Shown one piece after another: positions 36,811 through 50,100 of a stretch of DNA of 64,000 bases. A program made the position numbers and the translations under genes. Position 1 is the first letter of the stretch, and every line of letters starts with the position of its first letter. This DNA is from Alitta virens (lineage: Eukaryota; Annelida; Polychaeta; Phyllodocida; Nereididae). The DNA is taken from assembly GCA_932294295.1 (NCBI GenBank), contig OW028585.1, positions 23,248,313-23,312,312 on the forward strand, given 5' to 3'. The notes under the pieces were generated by a model, which was not told where the DNA came from, ran no database searches, and was given only the letters and a program-made list of their open reading frames with translations.

Positions 36811-38734
36811 AGTTGTTGATTTGTATATTATATACAATTTAGTAATTTGGATACCAATATACAAACCAGCCAACTTACTAAAATTATAATAATAGCCTAT
36901 TTTCATCACCTAGCAAGTTGGGGTTTGATTATATTTGATTCTGTCTATTTTGTGCTGATCCATCATGATCAAGCCTCCATGCCACAGGAAAAAAATATAT
37001 GACAAAACAGTTGGACATTTATTTGGAATCCTACTACCCTAAAACCCCAGTGAAATGCCAATAATAAAGTTATCGAATTATTTAAATTTAAAATCATCAT
37101 AATTTGCCACTTCTAGAAGTCGCCATTTCATTATATCATTGTTCTAATTGGCCTATACTGCTATAGACTAACACGACTACCCTGTAAAAATAAGGAACGT
37201 CAACAATGGTCTGGAATGATATGAAGAACATATAATAACATAATTTTTTGCTATTATATTTTTTCTAATAGATAAATAAATTTGTAAATATCTTGAGTAA
37301 TTAATGTAGTCTACAAGGCATAATAAATGTGATAAATCAATATTTTGCTGGACAGAGCCCCCTAGGGGTACTGATAAACAATTGTCAGAAAATATCAGAT
37401 ACATTTGAGAATAATTCAGTTGTATTGAAGCACAAATTTGTTCAAATTAGAGGGTTTAGTATAGTGTACCCAAATTTATGCCCATATTTGGGGGCCATTA
37501 AAAATTAAATTTTATCAAATATTTCACAAGTTTTAAGTTCTAGCACAATTAAAATAACATTTGGTGTAGATAAGCAGGGGTTTGAAAAAGCAAAAATAAA
37601 CACTGTCTTTACCGTGAAGATGAAACGGCCGTCATAACTACATTAATTTTTTGTGACGTCATAATTACATTTCAAGCATTTTACGTCATAGGCCTGGCAA
37701 TGAGGCTTGTTAAATATGGTCATAAATCTGGGTCTGCTATACTGCACTTTTTCCAATAATACTTTGGTCACAGAAATCGAACTAAAACTGTACACAAATG
37801 AACAATCAAGAATACTGGAAAACCCCCTAAAAACTGATTGTATTTAACCTTATCTAAATCAAAAGACTTTGAAACCTAGAGCAACACAGCAAGATTTAAA
37901 CTTAGTTCTCATAAAAGCAACTAACCTGATACCAAATTTCCATAAACTTATATAAAATACAATTTAAATCACTGACATCAAATAAAGAACCTGAAATTAT
38001 ATATACTTGCGTAATTTCCTTAAAAAAGTAATGTAGACTTTAATTTAACATTGAAAAAAAAAATGGCTGCGCCAGGTTCCTGTATTTGTGCCGCCATGGA
38101 CACTATATTTTTTTACATGTGCAGAAATTAATGCTTGTGGAACTTCATAAACTACTTTGAACTCACTTGTAATGATGCAAAATATAAATTATAATCTTAT
38201 TGTGATATTATGATCAGTATTTGTATAATAACGAAGCCAATTAGAAATATAGTGCATTTTGTATCTAATTGTAGTGAATCTGCCAGTGATGTAGATCTTT
38301 ATTGAAACATTTCTGGTACATCTTCAAAGTTGTTTTAGGCAATTATATGGTTGAATAGTGTTTTTGACAGATGTAGCAGAAGTTAAAGAAAACTGGTCAT
38401 GTCTGATGGGATAAACTTGTTTAGAAAAAGTGATCTTTGTCTATACATTAACTCTGTATATTATTTCTAGAACTGTAACAGTCGCCTAATCTTGAAAGGA
38501 GTGTGAATTTACTCTGGTGTGTTTACAGCACCCATCAGCCAAGTTGCTGGTGCTAATAACGACATCCAGAAACAGATCATCCCCCTCCTGAATGAAACTG
38601 TAACCCCCCCCCCTCCCCCATCGAAGATCTATATCCAGTAGCTTTTTGTCATATTTTATTTTGGAGCAGTAAAAATTGACAAATGTTATTAATAAATCAA
38701 TCAACTTGTAAAGTGCAGCCCCTGGCAACCACTT

Positions 38735-39015
38735 ATTATATGTCAGTTAGAATTATATGACAGGTGCATTATTGTACAATCCTCGTTACACTTGCCCTAG
38801 GTAAAGGATGTACATGCATGTCAGTTAGAATTGTATGTCGGGTGCAGTGATTGTACACTCCTCGTTACACTTGCCTTAAGCAAAGGATGTACACACAGGT
38901 CAGGCATTATTGTACACTCCTCGTTACACTTGCCCTAGGCAAAGGATGTACATACATGTCAATAGAATTATGTTAGGTACATTGATTGTGTGCACTCTGC
39001 ATTACACTTGCCTTG
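38735..39015 (+). repeat. ~60-85-bp tandem repeat
   Basis: About four imperfect units with cagttagaatt, gtacactcctcgttacacttgcc and aaaggatgtacat. Some units are shortened. Non-coding. Confidence 0.75.
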
Positions 39016-42000
39016 AGCGTTTTTGTTGCTCTAGCAGTTGCTTAATATATTGTTTGCTCTTCATTACACCTGCCCTATGCAGGTCTCTGCTCATGTGTGA
39101 CCTAAATGCAGTTGTTATGTGTTCCCATCATTTCCATGTGCTAGTCACTGCTCAGCTCACATGTGTCAGTTATTTTCTCATTACTCATGTTTAGCCTTAT
39201 ACTTAATTAGCCTGCTACAAGGAACATTGATTATATTATTAGTATTGATTACATTATCAATTGATTGACTGTGTTATTAATTAATTGATTGAGTCACTAG
39301 TTGATAATATTGATCACATTATCAATTGATTGACTGTATCATTAATTGATTGATTAAGTCATTAATTGATTGATTGCTTATGTCCAATTGTCAATTGATA
39401 GATTGTATTATTCTTTTTGTTCTTCATGTTGATTTATTGTCAGTATTATGTGAGTGCATTGCCCTGTTAAGATGCCTCACTGTTGAGTCCTAAATTGTGG
39501 GAGGAGCTTACTAACTTTCCCTCCAAAACTTTCCCTCCAAAACTGCTGACCAAGCCAAAGTTGACACTCAGCACAATAGCCCATTGTGACTTGAGCTATA
39601 AATAGCCTCAGCACAATGCAGAGCACTGCAGGGGGTCCACTTTTGCTCCATTGTCTTAGCTTCACTAATCCCTGCCAGATCTCAGCCAAAGATGCTGGTA
39701 GCAACCCTGTTTGGGGGAGGTATCACCCCACACAATGTTAATGATAATTGAGCAAATGGTCAGCAGCAGTGGAGTTTACTGTATTGTGATTGGTTGATAA
39801 TTCCCTCTCAGCCCTGCTGGGGGGAAACTGCATGAATTGTACCTTTAATACATATACCCTGTGCACAATAAAAATATCAGTTTCATCTTGCCAGCTCAGG
39901 GAAGCAAAACCACTCGTGTGTTATTACTTGTACACTTTGCATATATTGTGCTTACTGCACTTTGGACTCTACCCACTTTGGAACTGGGAGAACTTGACTT
40001 GCTTCAAGCTGAGATGAGACTCAGTTGAAAGTCTGCATTTTCAAGTCACTCTGACTTTGTGCTGTTTACTTGGAGATGAGCAGTTTGGACTGCAATGCCA
40101 TTAAACTGGAGTCTTTAATGACATGGACTTTTACAAACTGAAATTACAATGGACAATATAAACCATATAATTGTTTTCACCAAATTGATATGTTATAACA
40201 TGTAGTGGATGGTTTCCGTGATACACCCCACCGCCAGCTCCTTGCACCATTCCATTAATTTTGTAATAAATAGAGACTGTCCTGTTTGAAACAGGATGAA
40301 CAAAATGTGTTTTCACATGCTTGAATTATACATGGCTACTTCTGGGATTTCTGGAATTTATTTTAGTGCTATTATGTGTCCTCAGTATAAAGTTGTGCGG
40401 TACAACAAATGATGGGAACCAAAAATTATAGGGGCTGTGGTTTATGTTGTAAACATTGAATTAGCAAGCCTAATCAAAGATCTCACGGAAGCTGTCTTAG
40501 TTCTATTTTCCCCAAAATTCTTTGATCATTTGCCTATCATAATAAAAGTAAAATTCCTCAGTTGCACAAATGAAGTGTTACTAGAAAATTGTATGAATGT
40601 TCAATCATTTCTTCCAACTGCAGTTAACTTTTGTCGTTTGACTGGTTAACTATCTCTATTGGTAAAGTTGCTTTGCGACATATCATTTTTGCTATTTGAT
40701 TTTTCACTAATATTGGAAGATTCTTCATTATTGGAAGACTTATCATTCACAATGAAGAAAGCTTTGTTGTCTAGAACTCTGGTTCCCAATGGTACTGACA
40801 AGGCAGTAACTTTGACTGGGTAATGTTTCTTTATTTTGTATGTTTTATGCATGTCAAGTATTCAGTATTGACGTACTCCCAAAACTGCATACTGTTTTGG
40901 CAGGATTTCCCCATTAATCATGTGAAACCGCGCTACGACTCGCCCGCTGCACAAGGCAAGGGATGCCGGGCATCCTTGTGGGCGAGTGTCTGCCGGTGGC
41001 TGACCTAACCAGCAGGGGTCCCCTCTGTGAGAGGGCTTTTTGTAATCGGCGCCCAGCGCCCAGTGCTTTAATTACCCCAAAATGGTATGCAACTGACAAC
41101 ATCATTTGGACAACCCCAAATCCTTTTCGGCTCCCACTATTACTGTAAACACATGGCATCATATTTTTTATTTATACTGCAGTGGCGTAGCCAGGGTGTT
41201 GTTTGCCAAGGGGGGGGGCGAGGGGGGAGGGACAAGGATTTTCTTCAATGGTAACTAGATTAAACAGCTAATTAGAAAACTGTTTTTCTGTGGAGAACAA
41301 CCAAAAAAGTAACATACTTTACACAATTTAAAAAAATACCTTTATCAAGTTCTATGACAGCCCAGGTACGCTCTGAATTTTGACAAAATATAGGTCAACG
41401 CAGCAGCAGCGTAGGCAGCGTAGGCAGCGTAGGCAGCGTAGGCAGGGAGGGGGATTTTGCGAATTTGTACTATAATAAACTTTTCTAGGCTTCTATTGGT
41501 CAGATGTTCACCAAATTTGGTTTTTTAGTTGAGCTTTTGTATCGCGGTTCTAATGGTGTACCATTTATAGCTGTACTCCCAAAACTTTACGGAAGCGCAA
41601 GTTAAAGGGAGTGTATCCCCTATAAAAAAGTTTTGACAACACCATGTAATTCATACATGCATAGATAGATTACATACCCCTCAGTGCTACTTGGTCATAT
41701 TCTGATGAATGAAGTGCACAGTATCCATTTTATTTGCATTTAATTGGGCTTGCCCTCATGGACATTGGCCAGTGACCGTTATGGCAGTTGCCCTGCTCTG
41801 GTGAGCATTGGGGGAACACCCTGAGCTATTTTTAGCTGCTGCCTGTCATCTGGTCAGCAGGTCAGCTCTGCTAGCTTTGGTGATCAATAATGGGACCACT
41901 GATACACACATTTGTTGTTTTTGTATACTTTGTATGTCTTCCCATGCTATAATTGATCAACAGAGGCTTGTTTGTATCACTAAACATGAGTTTATCTTTT

Positions 42001-42224
42001 GCCGGTGAAAGTAGGTCACACTGACCTAGAATGATGCCACAGTCACATGACTGGACTGAGTAGCAGCAGCAGCAGCAGCCCAGTTTGAATAAACTGTCCA
42101 TGGCTCAGAAATCCTGCAGTGTTGTTGGAGCCAGTTTTCATGATAATTATTGAAGCATAGCAAAATATATTCACTGGGCTGAATATATGACTCTTCAGCT
42201 GTTTGATAGTATAAGTAGTGCAAA
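39016..42224. other. Gene-free interval
   Basis: Contains an attgattgatt-rich simple repeat (about 39,230-39,385), a GC-rich block at 40,925-41,070 that may be a repeat fragment, a possible CAGTGGCGTAGCCAGG transposon end followed by a G run at 41,180-41,225, and a 9-bp tandem repeat at 41,411-41,445. No supported gene. Confidence 0.5.
41411..41445 (+). repeat. 9-bp tandem repeat (gtaggcagc)
   Basis: About four consecutive copies of gtaggcagc. Confidence 0.85.
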
Positions 42225-42890
42225 ATGGATAAAATCAGGGGATACAGCCCCTTTAAAACGTTTTTGGCAGGATTTCCCTATATATTAAAGGGTCATTTAA
42301 ATTATGCCTTTCACATCTGGGATCCGATGGTAAATGCCAGCAATCGCCGTGAATTAAAACTTAAGCAGAATAAAACTATCAGATCCATATTTAAGTTATG
42401 TATTAGGACCAGACTCATTCCATACTACAAAAAAGGTCAACTTTTTGTTGTTAGAGGACTTGATAGACTTATCCCTATTAAATATATCATACAGATATGC
42501 TTCAGCCAGCAGGCGAGGGGGGGGGACAATAGGGGCACAGCATATTATCCAAGGTCCACTGAAGAGTCATTTTTGCGTGCCGGGATTACAAAAAGCCTGT
42601 GAGAGTGGCAGAGTTGTACAATATCCTAACTGGAATATCTTGAGAACTAAAAATCGTAGGAGAATGGTTTTTGTAACTACTTGTTTGCCACAGAAAGTTA
42701 TGTTTTGTGGATTTTGTTGCAAGTCCATAATTTGTATTTCTTTAGAGATGTAATTATAAAGGCCTGGAACAAAATTAAGCAGGAAAAGAAATTATAGAAA
42801 GAGTGTTTTGTTACTTTATTTATGAAATCAATGTAACACTGTACAGTTAGAAATTGATGATATAAATATATATGTATGTATATATACATA
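42225..42890 (+). pseudogene. Decayed non-LTR retrotransposon 3' end
   Basis: The open frame 42,225-42,602 resembles the C-terminal end of LINE reverse transcriptase proteins: LKGHLNYAFHIW followed by a KLKQNKTIRSIF block. These are hallmarks of the region after the RT thumb. The similarity continues in another frame (NILRTKNRRRMVFV, about 42,630-42,680) and after further stops, so it is frameshifted. No 5' part, endonuclease or RT catalytic motif is present: a 5'-truncated, dead insertion. The clade is not resolved. Confidence 0.6.
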
Positions 42891-45800
42891 TATCTTTTAG
42901 TCTAACTGATGACTCATGGTAATGCTAAAAAATGTTCACACTGTTGAGGCAACAAAAATCAAGCGCCCCCCCCCCCCCTTTTCCCCGTAAGTCTGTCACA
43001 ACACTTAGATATTTTCACATCTAATAATTCTCTTTTGGAATTAAATGAAAACTCTCTGATATGATTCGGTGGTATTATCTACACAAAACCGCTAAAAAAT
43101 GTGGCTAGTCAAATTCTAGTCTATCCTAGCCCGAACATGCAGACAGTCTCGCAGCCAGTCCCATAGGGCTAGTCTATCCCTTTTGATTTATCACCTTTAT
43201 TATGCTGTCTTCTCAATACAAATGTGTCAGTGTGACCATAGGAATTGTGATGGTCATTTACTGAATTTAACTGACAGTTTGGGCACAAAATATTAGTGGC
43301 AATCAACTACCTGAAATCCACCTCAGATCATGGGCTAACAAAGCGGCAAGCTGCAGCCTCTATGCCCCCCCCCCCCCCCACATGCAATTGGTTGGAGCTG
43401 ATTTCTCGATTCGCCCCTGATCACCATAATCGACCACAGATATAATCCTAATTGGCAAAGATTTTACTGTTTATGTAATTTCCGTTTTTATGACTGTTTA
43501 TATGCCTAAAACATATTGTATGAACATTGGCTTATTAAACACACTTGGCCTTTGAATGTATGGCCAAATTCTTTCGACCAGTGGATATGGATTGAACATT
43601 GCATATACTTTGTAACATCGGTTTTCAGAAGTTAATTGTTCCTCATACAATGTGTCAATCTATCTGGACAAATATTAATATATTTAAGGTTATGTATCAC
43701 TTCTGAGAGGGGAAAGGGGTTGTAAATCATGTTGTCAGTCACATGACATTTTGGGGGGGGGGAAAATTTGCCTGTGGTAATAGATTCAAATTTTTTACTT
43801 GGCACCCAGTGCTTTGGGCACTGGGTTACGATTACAAAAGGCCCAAAATCTGGCTTGAAACCCGAAATTACGCTTGTCAAATAAAGCTCCCCAAAAACAT
43901 GATTTTTGCTCCCTAACCTGGCTTCCTGAAGATTCTTATTTTAATCTGGTATTTTTCCCCATGACAAAGCAAGCTTGTGCCTCATACTGGCATTAACATG
44001 GAATTTCTTGTGTGGTAATAAATTAAATTGAAATTCACTGTGGCTCTTTCGCTGAAATCAAATCACAGCCTGGCCTGTATTCAAGACAGGCATTTATTAT
44101 TTTACATCCAGCCTACAACCCGGCTTCTAATCCAGACTGGCCTCTACTGTAGACCCCAAAGAGCAACCCCCCCCCCCTAAGGAAAATTGACTACAAAGCA
44201 GCTAATATTACATGCTGGTCATTAATTAGATGACGGTCGAATGCTGTATCTATTTGAAATACAATGGTCTCAACTCACCTTTTTCATCTAAAGAAAGTTT
44301 CAAGATCAAAAGGTGCTCTCTAGGAATGGATAAGCCCAAAATAAAAGTTTTAAATTATAAACATTCCTGACATATATGAATGCAGCAAAAACCATGGTTG
44401 ATATGCAACCCCTAAAGGCTGTCTGTGAGTACAAATTGATGTTGAGATACAAAGACTAGAAAATAGGGCATATTTATATTGCTTGTAGCTGGCATAACTT
44501 TGATTTCTCATACTTGAAAAACTAAAACGCTTCCCATAATGCTTTTAACAACACACGTCATACAGCTGTAAGCATCTCTAGTTTTCGAGGTAAAATAATT
44601 GGGGGGGGGGGTGGGGGTGCCTCTTTTGAGTAGAATGCCCTAATCATGGAGTCTCTAGTGACTCCATGCCCTAATCGAGAAAATACGGTATTTGTTTTTG
44701 TGTATTTTGATGATAAAACTGTCACACACATTGGTGGCTGAAAATATTTGATATACTTTCATCATCTACATTTTTGTGTGTTCATGCATGTACTAATGCA
44801 GACACATATTATGTCAGACATGACACACAACTGTCAATGCATGTTTGTGGTTTGACTGTGCTTTTTGGATAAACTGTGTTTATCCCTCGTCCGATGTGCT
44901 GAAGTGCTGCTAACCTATCTTATCCCTGCCTCTCTGTAACAATGACAATTGATCATAATGATGAGAAGATGAACAAAAATTATCATTTGAAAGTAGGGAA
45001 ACTTGGTGCTGAAAGGAGTTTTAATATTATTTATGGTCATTACTATAATGCAGCTTTTTATTATATCATGGTCAGTCTGGTGTCAAATGTCTTGTAATAA
45101 TAATAGTAAACGTTTTTTAAAATTCAACTGTATAAGCATTGAGGGTTTAAGACAGTAGCAAAGTACAGCGTGTACCTTTGAACCCTAGATGTGCCTCATT
45201 ATTCTTCTGGTTATTCAAGATCAAAGCATATATCGTCAGAAATCGTGCAGCATAATAAATTCATTGCTCTTATTATGTAATGTTCATCCATGCCTGACAG
45301 ACACTTCAATCCCGGTACTTTATTGCCTTGGAAAAACAGATTACTGGGCAGCTCCAGAATGTAATCAAGTTGTAAAGATTGAGCAAATATATGACAGCAT
45401 ATCCCATTTCAAACATTGTTCTGTGGAGAGGGGTACTTTTCCATTACATAAGAGACCACAGAAATGAGATTAATTAAACTAACTAATTAACAACATGTGC
45501 CCTATGTCACAACTGAAAAGCTGCATACATGCTACAATTTTACAATAAAAAAGCCAAAAAACAATTAAAGTAGATATTTGTGAATTTTAAACTGTCCAGT
45601 ACTGTACACAGTCTCGTGAATGTTTAATATTGTTAATAAAATGACACACTTTTAAATTGGTAAAATTAAAACCAAAAGATGCTATAATACAAAAACTAGT
45701 CCATTTTATTAACAGATATGTCAAGTTATCTAGTTATCTAGTGTCAACTTAATCCATTGAAATATAATTGAAGTTGATCATGTCTGACTAGCTGATTGCA

Positions 45801-46429
45801 GCTCTTTACTATTATTTTAAGGTTACAAAAAGGCTTTGACTATGAAATTTAATTATAGTGTTTTGGTATGGTTGCTTATACAAACGTTTACATGCAAACC
45901 TGTGCCCCCCCCCCCCCCCCCCCACCAGTTTTTTTAAAGACTAATATTCATAAAATACCAGAAATTATGGGAGCCGCAGTCTGGTGCAGAACCAGAGTGG
46001 GGGGTCGCTGTGCAGAGCATGTCACCCCCCCCCCCTGACAGGCTCCAGTTCAACATTCGGGGTAATACCGCCCCGCCCCCTTTCAGTAATATGCACCCTC
46101 CCTCTTTCAGTTCAGAATATGTTTCATCACCCCTAGGTGTAGAAAGGTGTTACTGAATTCAGAAATAATTTACTATGTTCAAAAATTTGCCTTGAATGAT
46201 AATATTATGTCATCTAAACTGCCTATTTACTGTCACAAATTAACAAGTGCCGAGGGCACCAAGGCCTTCTACTGTTCTAGATTGCCACATATCTGCAACC
46301 AACTTGCCATAGAATGTTTTGCTGGTCTAATTGCATGTTTTCACTAATTGAAGAAGCGTAAATTAATAAAAACAAAAATTTTGTATGGCAATACTATTTG
46401 GTGTCATTCGATGCTTATTCGTCATGATG

Positions 46430-46650
46430 ATTATGAAATATTCATGTCATGTTTGGTATCAATTTGCATGTATTTTTCATGAGAAGCACAATGCTGATGT
46501 CCATTGGTCAAGAAATCCAAGTATTACCGAGTTATATACTTGAACTGTCAAACTTGATAGCCACCCAGTTAGTCTTAATTACCACCAGGCAATCCGGTCT
46601 GCACGTTATGCAAACACTTGTTATGCTTGTTATGCTTGGCTGATTACACT
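46430..46650 (+). repeat. Dispersed repeat R1 copy
   Basis: Shares tgtcatgtttggtatcaatt, catgtattttt, cttgttatgcttggctgat and flanking order with 5,580-5,760, with a short internal difference. Confidence 0.65.
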
Positions 46651-47298
46651 AGTACAGATCCAGTTTATTGAAGTTGGGGTAGGGGATATACAAAAATTAG
46701 ATTTTATTCTTTCTTTTTCTCAATAGAGTCTTTTCACTGAGCAGCCCTGAATTCAGCAGGACATAAGTCTTTCCTCTCCTCTTATTGCTCATTTTGCTTT
46801 TCAGACATAGTATGTCATACTTAACTGATTCCATAAAAGCATTTTCTCTGGGAAATAACAGAAATAATAAGATGCAAAATATACATTAAAATGCACTCAG
46901 TATACTGCTGCTAGGATGCACTTTGATTTAGCCAATAAGAATCAAGGGCGGGAAATTTTTCAGCCAATAGAATTGCAGTATTCTGTCATTGCTACCTGGT
47001 GGAAATACAGAGAATCTCACGTTAAAATCCACTATTGCAATGCATCTAATAAAATAAATGTACGAAACAATTAATTCCTGAGGCTTTTATTTGCATGTAG
47101 ATCTGGGTTAAAATTGTTGTTAAATTAAAATTACATTGCACAAGTACATGACAATCATATCACAACTGCTGTCTATAGTTGCATTTATGAGTTTAAAATA
47201 TATTAACATACAGTACTATGCACTTCTTGATTAATCAGGTACTTCCCATGCACAATGCGCTCCTTTCCCAAGATAATGCAGTGCTGTATTGCTAAATC

Positions 47299-47355
47299 AG
47301 ATAGATAGATAGATAGATAGATCGATAGATCGATATATAGATCGATAGATAGATT
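47299..47355 (+). repeat. GATA microsatellite
   Basis: Tandem atag/gata units with a few interruptions (atcgatag). Confidence 0.9.
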
Positions 47356-48384
47356 GACAGGGCTGGTCATCTGAATTGTGGTAAAAGATAAACCTATATA
47401 TCAGGTATTAAGACTGGTCGCAATCAAATTCCTCTCGGAAGTTATTAAAATTGCAAACGCAATGAAGATTGAAGTATTTAGTAGTACAAGTACTAATTGA
47501 CCTGTGATTGTTTGAAGTTATTGAAGTTCATTTAACATATTCAACTGGCCTACGCAAAGTTGGGCGATGAGGGGGGGGGGAGAGCGTCAAGCAATCGGGT
47601 TAAACAAACACATTATCTGATGCAGTGGATCTGTAGCTAAGTATCTATTTAACTTTAGGAATTTGTAATCATTAGACACTTATCTATAGTACAATCCGTG
47701 ATAACAGTTTTGCTGTCATACATTTTGTACAAAAAAGAACCCCCCCCCCCTCCCCATCAGAGATTACAAGAGAATATGACAAATATATTATCTTGTAATC
47801 TCTGATTAGTGACAGTAGTCCTTGCTGCAGAATTATACATCCAACCTTATTTACAATTAAATTTAAATCCCCCCCCCCCCACATCTCCTTACTATATATA
47901 ATTCCACATATAACTAGAGTGGGCATATAACTAGATTTAGAAATAATATTATTTGGGGGTGGGGGGGGGGATTAGGCAATGTTTTGCAGAAATTCTTTAT
48001 AGTATTATTTTGGCTTGTCGTGCACTGGGCCTAATTTCCCCAAGATTTAACTAATCCACTGACAGATAAAGCTATAGCTGTGACCTAGTGTCATTTGCTT
48101 AAAGAAATGTGGATTAGGCCTACCCCAAATAATCATGGCAATGACATTTTACATTTACACAGTATCACAGTTACAAATACGGATCATGGTACGGATAGAC
48201 CTAATCTGTGTACATTAGGAAAAAATTGTGTAATGTCAAATTTAACATTTGGAATGATCAGAACAAGTGTGTTCAAGGTCTGCTCTTTTGGGAGGATTTG
48301 GCGGTCCTGAAAAGGACCAAGACGTAGTGTTTGGTTGCAGGAGGATTTTGATGTCAGGTACTTCAGTCAAACTTATCAGAACCA

Positions 48385-48735
48385 TCATACTGTTCTCCAT
48401 GTTAAGTTTATCAAGGCGTCCTTAAGTTCATCACTGATTTCCAATTGCCGCACAGCATATTCATAGAACATGTCTCGGACGCCTTCCATAACTTGCCCTT
48501 TGTGCTGCACAACAGATCTGAAACTTTCTCTGCCATTGTCCAGTGCCTTCTTATAGCAAACCATTAGTGCCAGGATCCTGTCATTGAGTATGAGGACTTG
48601 GCTTCTTGCCCGGTGGAATTTCAGCTCAGCTTCCAAAATACTGCGAACTAAATATAGCTCATACATTGCTTCAGCCTCAGACATCTTATCTTGATAGTGC
48701 AATTGATTACTGTTTAGAGTAACGTTTGAATCAAA
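48385..48735 (-). CDS. Orphan helical exon-like ORF
   Basis: An open frame of roughly 115 codons on the minus strand in an otherwise non-coding region. Its upstream edge coincides with a tttcag acceptor-like site at about 48,736, and the first in-frame ATG is at 48,684. The product is predicted by eye to be largely helical with heptad-like hydrophobics (EAMYELYLVRSILEAEL, MFYEYAVRQLEISDEL). No family is recognised. It could be the last exon of a gene whose other exons are not visible, or a retained fragment of a coiled-coil protein. The stop is at 48,385. Confidence 0.35.
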   Translation of the reverse strand, partial: FDSNVTLNSNQLHYQDKMSEAEAMYELYLVRSILEAELKFHRARSQVLILNDRILALMVCYKKALDNGRESFRSVVQHKGQVMEGVRDMFYEYAVRQLEISDELKDALINLTWRTV

Positions 48736-49359
48736 ACTGAAATCCAAATTTACAGCTTGACCTGTTTATAGGGCTTATATATGTAAAATAAGTTGAAAAT
48801 TGACACAGCTTAAATTTCAATGCTTTGAAGATAAAGCTACAGAGTTAAGATGGTTTTAGGTACAATGGTCAAATGTGTGTGTGCATAATCATAAAGAGGC
48901 GTGACGCCTATTATGATTATTATATGCAGTAATGGGTGTTTCATGAATACATACTATCTACCCACAATTATAATAAATGTGATGGAACAATGTTTCTAAG
49001 ATGACCTAGTACAAGGACTGCATGCTTCATTAATGCTCATTTCAGATATGACATCTTAAAAGATCATTACAATAACTGAATACTTTTCAAAATTAAACGA
49101 ACAGAGTAAAAAATGCATATTTCAATCTGCATTTATCTTTCTATCTCTCACTCTATCTCTCTATCTCTCTATCTATCCATATATCTATTTCTATTTAATT
49201 TTCAGCAATTTTCACTAAATGAAAAAGAGAGACTGCAACTCTCACATGTATCAAATGGGAGAAAATCCAAATAATTTATTTCTTCTTTCTCAATCTTAAA
49301 TCTAAAGGTGCCCTGAACTACTATATGCTACTGCATAGACCCCTTCTATTTATGACTCA
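48736..49359. other. Non-coding interval
   Basis: AT-rich with a tctctatc microsatellite near 49,136-49,190. Nothing else seen. Confidence 0.5.
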
Positions 49360-50100
49360 GGCCACGCCCCCTTTTGGCTTAGGCCACGCCCCTTATGAAT
49401 ACTAATGAGCTAGGCCACGCCCCTTTTGCATACTAATGAGGTATGCCCACCCCCCATGAATACTAATGAGCTAGGCCACGCCCCTTTTGCATACTAATGA
49501 GGTACGTCCACCCCCCTATGAATACTAATGAGGTACACCCACCCCCTCTATGCATACTAATGAGGTAGACCGACCCCCCTATGGATACTAATGAGGTACA
49601 CCCACCCCCCTCTATGCATACTAATGAGGTAGACCCACACCCCTCTATGTTCCTATGAATACTAATGAGGTACACCCACCCCCTCTATGCATACTAATGA
49701 GGTAGACCCACCCCCTCTATGTTCCTATGAATACTAATGAGGTACACCCACCCCCTCTATGCATACTAATGAGGTAGACCGACCCCCCTATGAATACTAA
49801 TGAGGTACACCCACCCCTTCTATGCATACTAATGAGGTAGACCGACCCCCCTATGAATACTAATGAGGTACACCCACCCCCCTCTATGCATACTAATGAG
49901 GTAGACCGACCCCCCTATGAATACTAATGAGGTACACCCACCCCCTTTATGCATACTAATGAGGTAGACCCACCCCCTCTAAGTTCCTATGCATACTAAT
50001 GAGGCAGGCCCACCCCCCTCTATGTTCCTATGAATACTAATGAGGCAGGCCCACCCCCTCTATGCTCCTATGAATACTAATGAGACAGGCCTATCCCATC
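49360..50100 (+). repeat. ~32-bp minisatellite (tactaatgagg)
   Basis: More than 20 tandem units, all with a core atactaatgag. Two unit types alternate, one with atgcatactaatgaggtag and one with atgaatactaatgaggtac, separated by C-rich caccccc blocks. This gives a ~63-bp higher-order period. The first units carry ggccacgccc instead. Confidence 0.9.

Larger units (their letters stand above)
32878..38730. other. Gene-free repeat-rich interval
   Basis: No convincing coding sequence. It holds C runs (33,119; 33,187; 34,330; 34,750; 35,150; a 20-C run near 35,346), R1 and R2 dispersed repeats, a MITE at 34,010-34,228 and AT-rich low-complexity sequence. Confidence 0.6.
42891..48384. other. Gene-free interval with many C/G runs
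   Basis: No supported gene. C or G runs of 9-20 occur near 42,966, 43,366, 43,753, 44,167, 44,602, 45,905, 46,025, 47,572, 47,741, 47,871 and 47,961. An R1 copy and a GATA microsatellite are also present. Confidence 0.55.

Noticed and set aside
39477..39704. 75-codon minus-strand frame
   Set aside because: No recognisable motif, and the surrounding sequence has short direct repeats.
49360..50100. CRISPR array or hammerhead ribozyme array
   Set aside because: There are no unique spacers of fixed length, the sequence is eukaryotic, and the ctaatgag core lacks the hammerhead ctgatga...gaaa arrangement.
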